From positions 225,517 through 275,873 of the forward strand of contig JAUJNQ010000004.1 in NCBI GenBank assembly GCA_030448025.1: 50,357 nucleotides of DNA. Direction: 5' to 3'. How positions within the stretch are numbered: position 1 is the stretch's first letter; the number at the start of each line of letters is the position of its first letter. The position numbers were made by a program, and so were the translations under genes. This document shows positions 48,124-50,357 of this stretch, one piece after another. Source of the stretch: Acidimicrobiales bacterium (GTDB taxonomy: Bacteria > Actinomycetota > Acidimicrobiia > Acidimicrobiales > GCA-2861595). Under the pieces are notes generated by a model that saw only the letters and a list, made by a program, of their open reading frames with translations, made no database searches and was not told the origin of the DNA.

Positions 48124-48229
48124 AGCGCAGCCCGTTGGAACTACGGACACTTTCGCCGAAGGACTGAACCCTTGGCGGGAGTGAACTCTTCAAGAGACGA
48201 ACGTGTCCGTAGTTCCGTTGGGCTGCGCT
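48124..48229. repeat. 32-bp inverted repeat with a 42-nt centre
   Basis: Left arm 48124-48155 and right arm 48198-48229 match as reverse complements at 28 of 32 positions, including uninterrupted runs of 14 (GGAACTACGGACAC) and 10 (AGCGCAGCCC). The centre holds two mini-hairpins, GAGT-GA-ACTC and CTCTT-C-AAGAG. The outer end of the right arm overlaps the stop codon of the J-domain gene. Either a two-way terminator or a MITE-like insertion. Confidence 0.75.
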
Positions 48230-48807
48230 CACCGAGCGAGGAGGATCTGCTCGCAGCTCGAGCAGAAGTACACGGTGTCGGCGAGCCGTCCCTTCCAGCC
48301 CTGCGGGAGCCACATCAACGTCCGGCAGTTCCTGCACGTGATGTTCTGGGTGTGCTCGGCGAGGCCCAGCCCGGTGAGCTTGGAGGGGAACACGCGGCCC
48401 CGGCGGGGCACGGGCACGGCGTTGCCGCTCCGGGCGGCCTTGTCACGCGCCAGCCGGTCGGCATTGGCCTTGGCTGCCTGCTGGGCACGCCTGCGACAAG
48501 CCTCCTCCCAGGGAACGCCGGCCCACTTCACGTACCCGGGCCCCCCTGAGTAGTTCGTCATGCCATTGGCGGGCGGCCGGTCCACCAGGTGGCCCCGGCG
48601 AGCGAAGGAGTACGCCTCGTTCAGCGACTTCATGCGCACCTCGGCTTCCCTCTGCACGCTCTCGGGGGCTCCGTTGAACCGGTCGGGATGGAAGATCTGG
48701 GCCAGGACCTTGTATGCGGCGGTCACCTCGGCGGGAGTCGCCGAGGGCGACACGCCGAGCACCTCGTAAGGAGCCAGTTCGGTGGTCTTCTGTGTGGTGT
48801 TCTTCAC
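48229..48807 (-). CDS. J-domain protein with a C-terminal zinc ribbon
   Basis: 192 residues. The N-terminal J domain (about 12-70) has YEVLGVSPSATPAEVTAAYK, the essential His-Pro-Asp in QIFHPDRFNG and LNEAYSFARRG; it would recruit and stimulate an Hsp70. A basic helical linker follows, then a four-Cys ribbon (TCRNCRTLMWLPQ and VYFCSSCEQILLAR). There is no Gly/Phe region or DnaJ zinc domain, so it is not DnaJ/CbpA but a specialised cochaperone. GTG at 48807 has AAGG before it. Confidence 0.82.
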   Translation of the reverse strand: MKNTTQKTTELAPYEVLGVSPSATPAEVTAAYKVLAQIFHPDRFNGAPESVQREAEVRMKSLNEAYSFARRGHLVDRPPANGMTNYSGGPGYVKWAGVPWEEACRRRAQQAAKANADRLARDKAARSGNAVPVPRRGRVFPSKLTGLGLAEHTQNITCRNCRTLMWLPQGWKGRLADTVYFCSSCEQILLAR

Positions 48808-48917
48808 GCCTTGGTTTTCATGACCGGAGGGTGGACTTCACCTGAGGACTAGCCGAGGAGACGATGTCGCCTCTGGAAACTCTAACGCGCAGGCCGCCTG
48901 GTGCAGGACCGGGAAGC

Positions 48918-50279
48918 CTATTCGGCGGCCTCGGCCACGGCCTCGGCCAGGGCCGGGTGCACCATCAGGCTCTCCACGATGTCGGAGACCTTGAGGTCGG
49001 CGGTCACCGCCAGAGCCAGCACCGAGATCAGCTCCGCAGCCCCGCTCCCCACGATGGAGCCTCCGAGGACCACGCCCGTGGCCGGGTCGGAGAGGATCTT
49101 CACGAAACCCCGAGAGTCACCGTCGATGAGGGCACGGGCATTGGCGGCGAAGGGCACCTTGGTCACGCGGATCTTGCGCCCCAGGGCGAAAGCCTCGGCT
49201 TCGGGCAGTCCCACGTCAGCGATCTCGGGCTCGGTGAACACCGCGCTGGCCGCCTTGTCGTAGTCGAGATGCCGATGTTGTCGGGCGTGGAGCCCCATCA
49301 CGTGCTCGGCCACCTTGCGCCCCTGGGTCCAGGCGACCGACGCCAGGGGCAGCTTCCCGGAGAGGTCACCGGCGGCGTAGATGTGGCGCACGTTCGACTG
49401 GCAGTGGTGGTTCACCATCACGTAGCCGTGGGTATCGGCCTCGACGCCCGCCTCCTCGAGGCCCAGGGACTCGGAGTTGGGGATGGCGCCCACGGCCAGG
49501 AGTGCATGCGAGCCGGCGGCGGTGCGGCCGTCGTCGCAGTGGACGACCACCCCACCGTTCCCGCGATCCACCCCGACCGCCCTGGCTCCCTTGAGCAGGG
49601 CCACCCCGCTGCGCAGGAAGTCCTCCTCCAGCGCCGCCGCCACCTCCGGGTCCTTTTGGGGAAGGACCTGTTGGCGACTCACGATCAGGCTGACCTTGGC
49701 CCCGAACGAGCGGAACATGTGCACGAACTCGACCCCCGTGACCCCGGAGCCGACCACCACGATGTGCTCGGGCAGCTCCGGCGGTGGATAGGCCTGGCGG
49801 GTGGTGAGGACCCGCTGACCGTCGGGTCGGGCCCACTCGGGCACGCGGGGCCGGCTGCCCGTCGCGAGCAGCACGGCGTCGGCGGCCAGCTCCTCGACGC
49901 TTCCGGCCGTCTCCGCCACCACCTCGTGGGGGCCCTTCAGGCGGGCGCTGCCCTCGATGACGCGCACGCCTTGACTGCGAAGCAGGTCGGTGTAGGAGGC
50001 GGCCAGATGGTTCTCGATGTTCCCCATGCGCTGGCGCAGGGCCTCGAGGTCCACCGCGGCCTCGATCGACATCAGACCCATGGCGTGAGCCCGGCGGGTG
50101 ATCGACATCACGCCCCCGGTGGCGATCATGGCCTTGGAGGGGATGCAGTCCCACAGGTTGGCCGAGCCACCGACGATGTCTCGCTCCACGAGGGTGACGT
50201 CGGCTCCGAAGCGCGCCGCGTGGGTGGCAGCCTGGAGGCCGGCCGGGCCCCCTCCGATGATGACGAAGCGCACGGCCAT
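48918..50279 (-). CDS. lpdA: FAD-dependent NAD(P)H quinone reductase, LpdA-type
   Basis: 453-residue flavoprotein disulphide reductase fold: FAD motif FVIIGGGPAGLQAATHAARF, NAD motif IVVVGSGVTGVEFVHMF, YAAGDLSGKLPLASVAWTQG and a C-terminal dimerisation domain (VFTEPEIADVGLP). The redox-disulphide segment reads GGSANLWDCIPSKA: the first Cys of the usual C-x4-C is Ala, so it cannot act as a dihydrolipoamide dehydrogenase. M. tuberculosis LpdA (Rv3303c) has the same loss and reduces quinones. ATG at 50279 follows TACCCT by 7 nt. Confidence 0.9.
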   Translation of the reverse strand: MAVRFVIIGGGPAGLQAATHAARFGADVTLVERDIVGGSANLWDCIPSKAMIATGGVMSITRRAHAMGLMSIEAAVDLEALRQRMGNIENHLAASYTDLLRSQGVRVIEGSARLKGPHEVVAETAGSVEELAADAVLLATGSRPRVPEWARPDGQRVLTTRQAYPPPELPEHIVVVGSGVTGVEFVHMFRSFGAKVSLIVSRQQVLPQKDPEVAAALEEDFLRSGVALLKGARAVGVDRGNGGVVVHCDDGRTAAGSHALLAVGAIPNSESLGLEEAGVEADTHGYVMVNHHCQSNVRHIYAAGDLSGKLPLASVAWTQGRKVAEHVMGLHARQHRHLDYDKAASAVFTEPEIADVGLPEAEAFALGRKIRVTKVPFAANARALIDGDSRGFVKILSDPATGVVLGGSIVGSGAAELISVLALAVTADLKVSDIVESLMVHPALAEAVAEAAE

Positions 50280-50286
50280 CGGCCCG

Positions 50287-50292
50287 AGGGTA
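50287..50292 (-). promoter_or_regulatory. -10 hexamer of lpdA (TACCCT)
   Basis: TACCCT, 7 nt, then ATG. The remaining 50293-50357 shows no recognisable feature. Confidence 0.45.
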
Positions 50293-50357
50293 GCTGCGCG
50301 ACAATCCTCCCCGGTGTAAGCCGGCTACTCGGGGACGCCACTCCAGAAGAAGCTGGG

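Noticed and set aside
48122-48337. 71-codon frame across the long inverted repeat
   Set aside because: It runs through the palindrome out of frame with the J-domain gene and shows no coding pattern.

Overview
The window is GC-rich, gene-dense and entirely bacterial. The gene set points to a high-GC actinobacterium, probably a deep-branching class such as Acidimicrobiia (inferred from gene content, not from a marker tree). Supporting content: SecA with a C-terminal zinc motif, long-form HPF, coenzyme F420 genes (fbiA and cofE), a DUF5719 protein, a DUF222-HNH protein, a WbbL-like transferase, LCP proteins, a biotin-dependent acyl-CoA carboxylase alpha chain with fused BCCP, and an LpdA-type quinone reductase. 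Many genes start 6 to 9 nt after a TANNNT -10 hexamer, as in actinobacterial leaderless transcription. No rRNA, tRNA, CRISPR array or intact insertion sequence was recognised, and no stretch over 300 bases lacks a gene.

Layout. 1-9.7 kb: prfB, secA, a NarL-type response regulator, hpf and comF on the minus strand, a divergent YczE/YitT-like membrane protein, then ahcY, a PGI/PMI isomerase, a Trm112-like protein and manB. 11-24 kb: envelope polysaccharide machinery (polyprenyl-phosphate-type GT2, an 87-kDa multispanning protein, a 1045-residue GT2/membrane fusion, DUF5719), interrupted by a CPBP protease, ftsH and a thioredoxin-like protein. 24-29 kb: a Rmd-like reductase and four glycosyltransferases. 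29-30.6 kb: F420 genes. 30.6-32.5 kb: a short accessory insertion (DUF222-HNH and an orphan protein). 32.5-42.7 kb: nucleotide-sugar genes (galE-like, manC-like, uxs, ugd, rmlD, rmlB, rmlA), wbbL-like transferase, a His-rich anchored protein and an LCP ligase. 42.8-50.3 kb: class IV aminotransferase, birA, accA, an M20 amidohydrolase, two zinc-motif proteins (one with a J domain) and lpdA.

How it works together. ManB, PGI/PMI and ManC can make GDP-mannose; RmlA, RmlB and RmlD cover three of four dTDP-rhamnose steps (no rmlC here); Ugd and Uxs make UDP-glucuronate and UDP-xylose. GT2 and GT4 enzymes would assemble these sugars on a lipid carrier and the LCP protein would attach the polymer to peptidoglycan. 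From memory, the gene order tracks the Mycobacterium tuberculosis Rv3240c (secA1) to Rv3303c (lpdA) region, so this looks like an old actinobacterial envelope/F420 superlocus.

The most unusual signals are non-coding or tiny: a leaderless 48-codon frame with five Pro-Pro-Gly repeats whose stop overlaps the ftsH start; a double-hairpin element directly after secA, ahcY and ftsH, with a covarying base pair; a perfect 12-bp inverted repeat over the comF start; tandem duplications centred on GTGA stop/start overlaps; an orphan response regulator with Glu in place of the phospho-acceptor Asp; and a 106-nt inverted repeat between two convergent genes.
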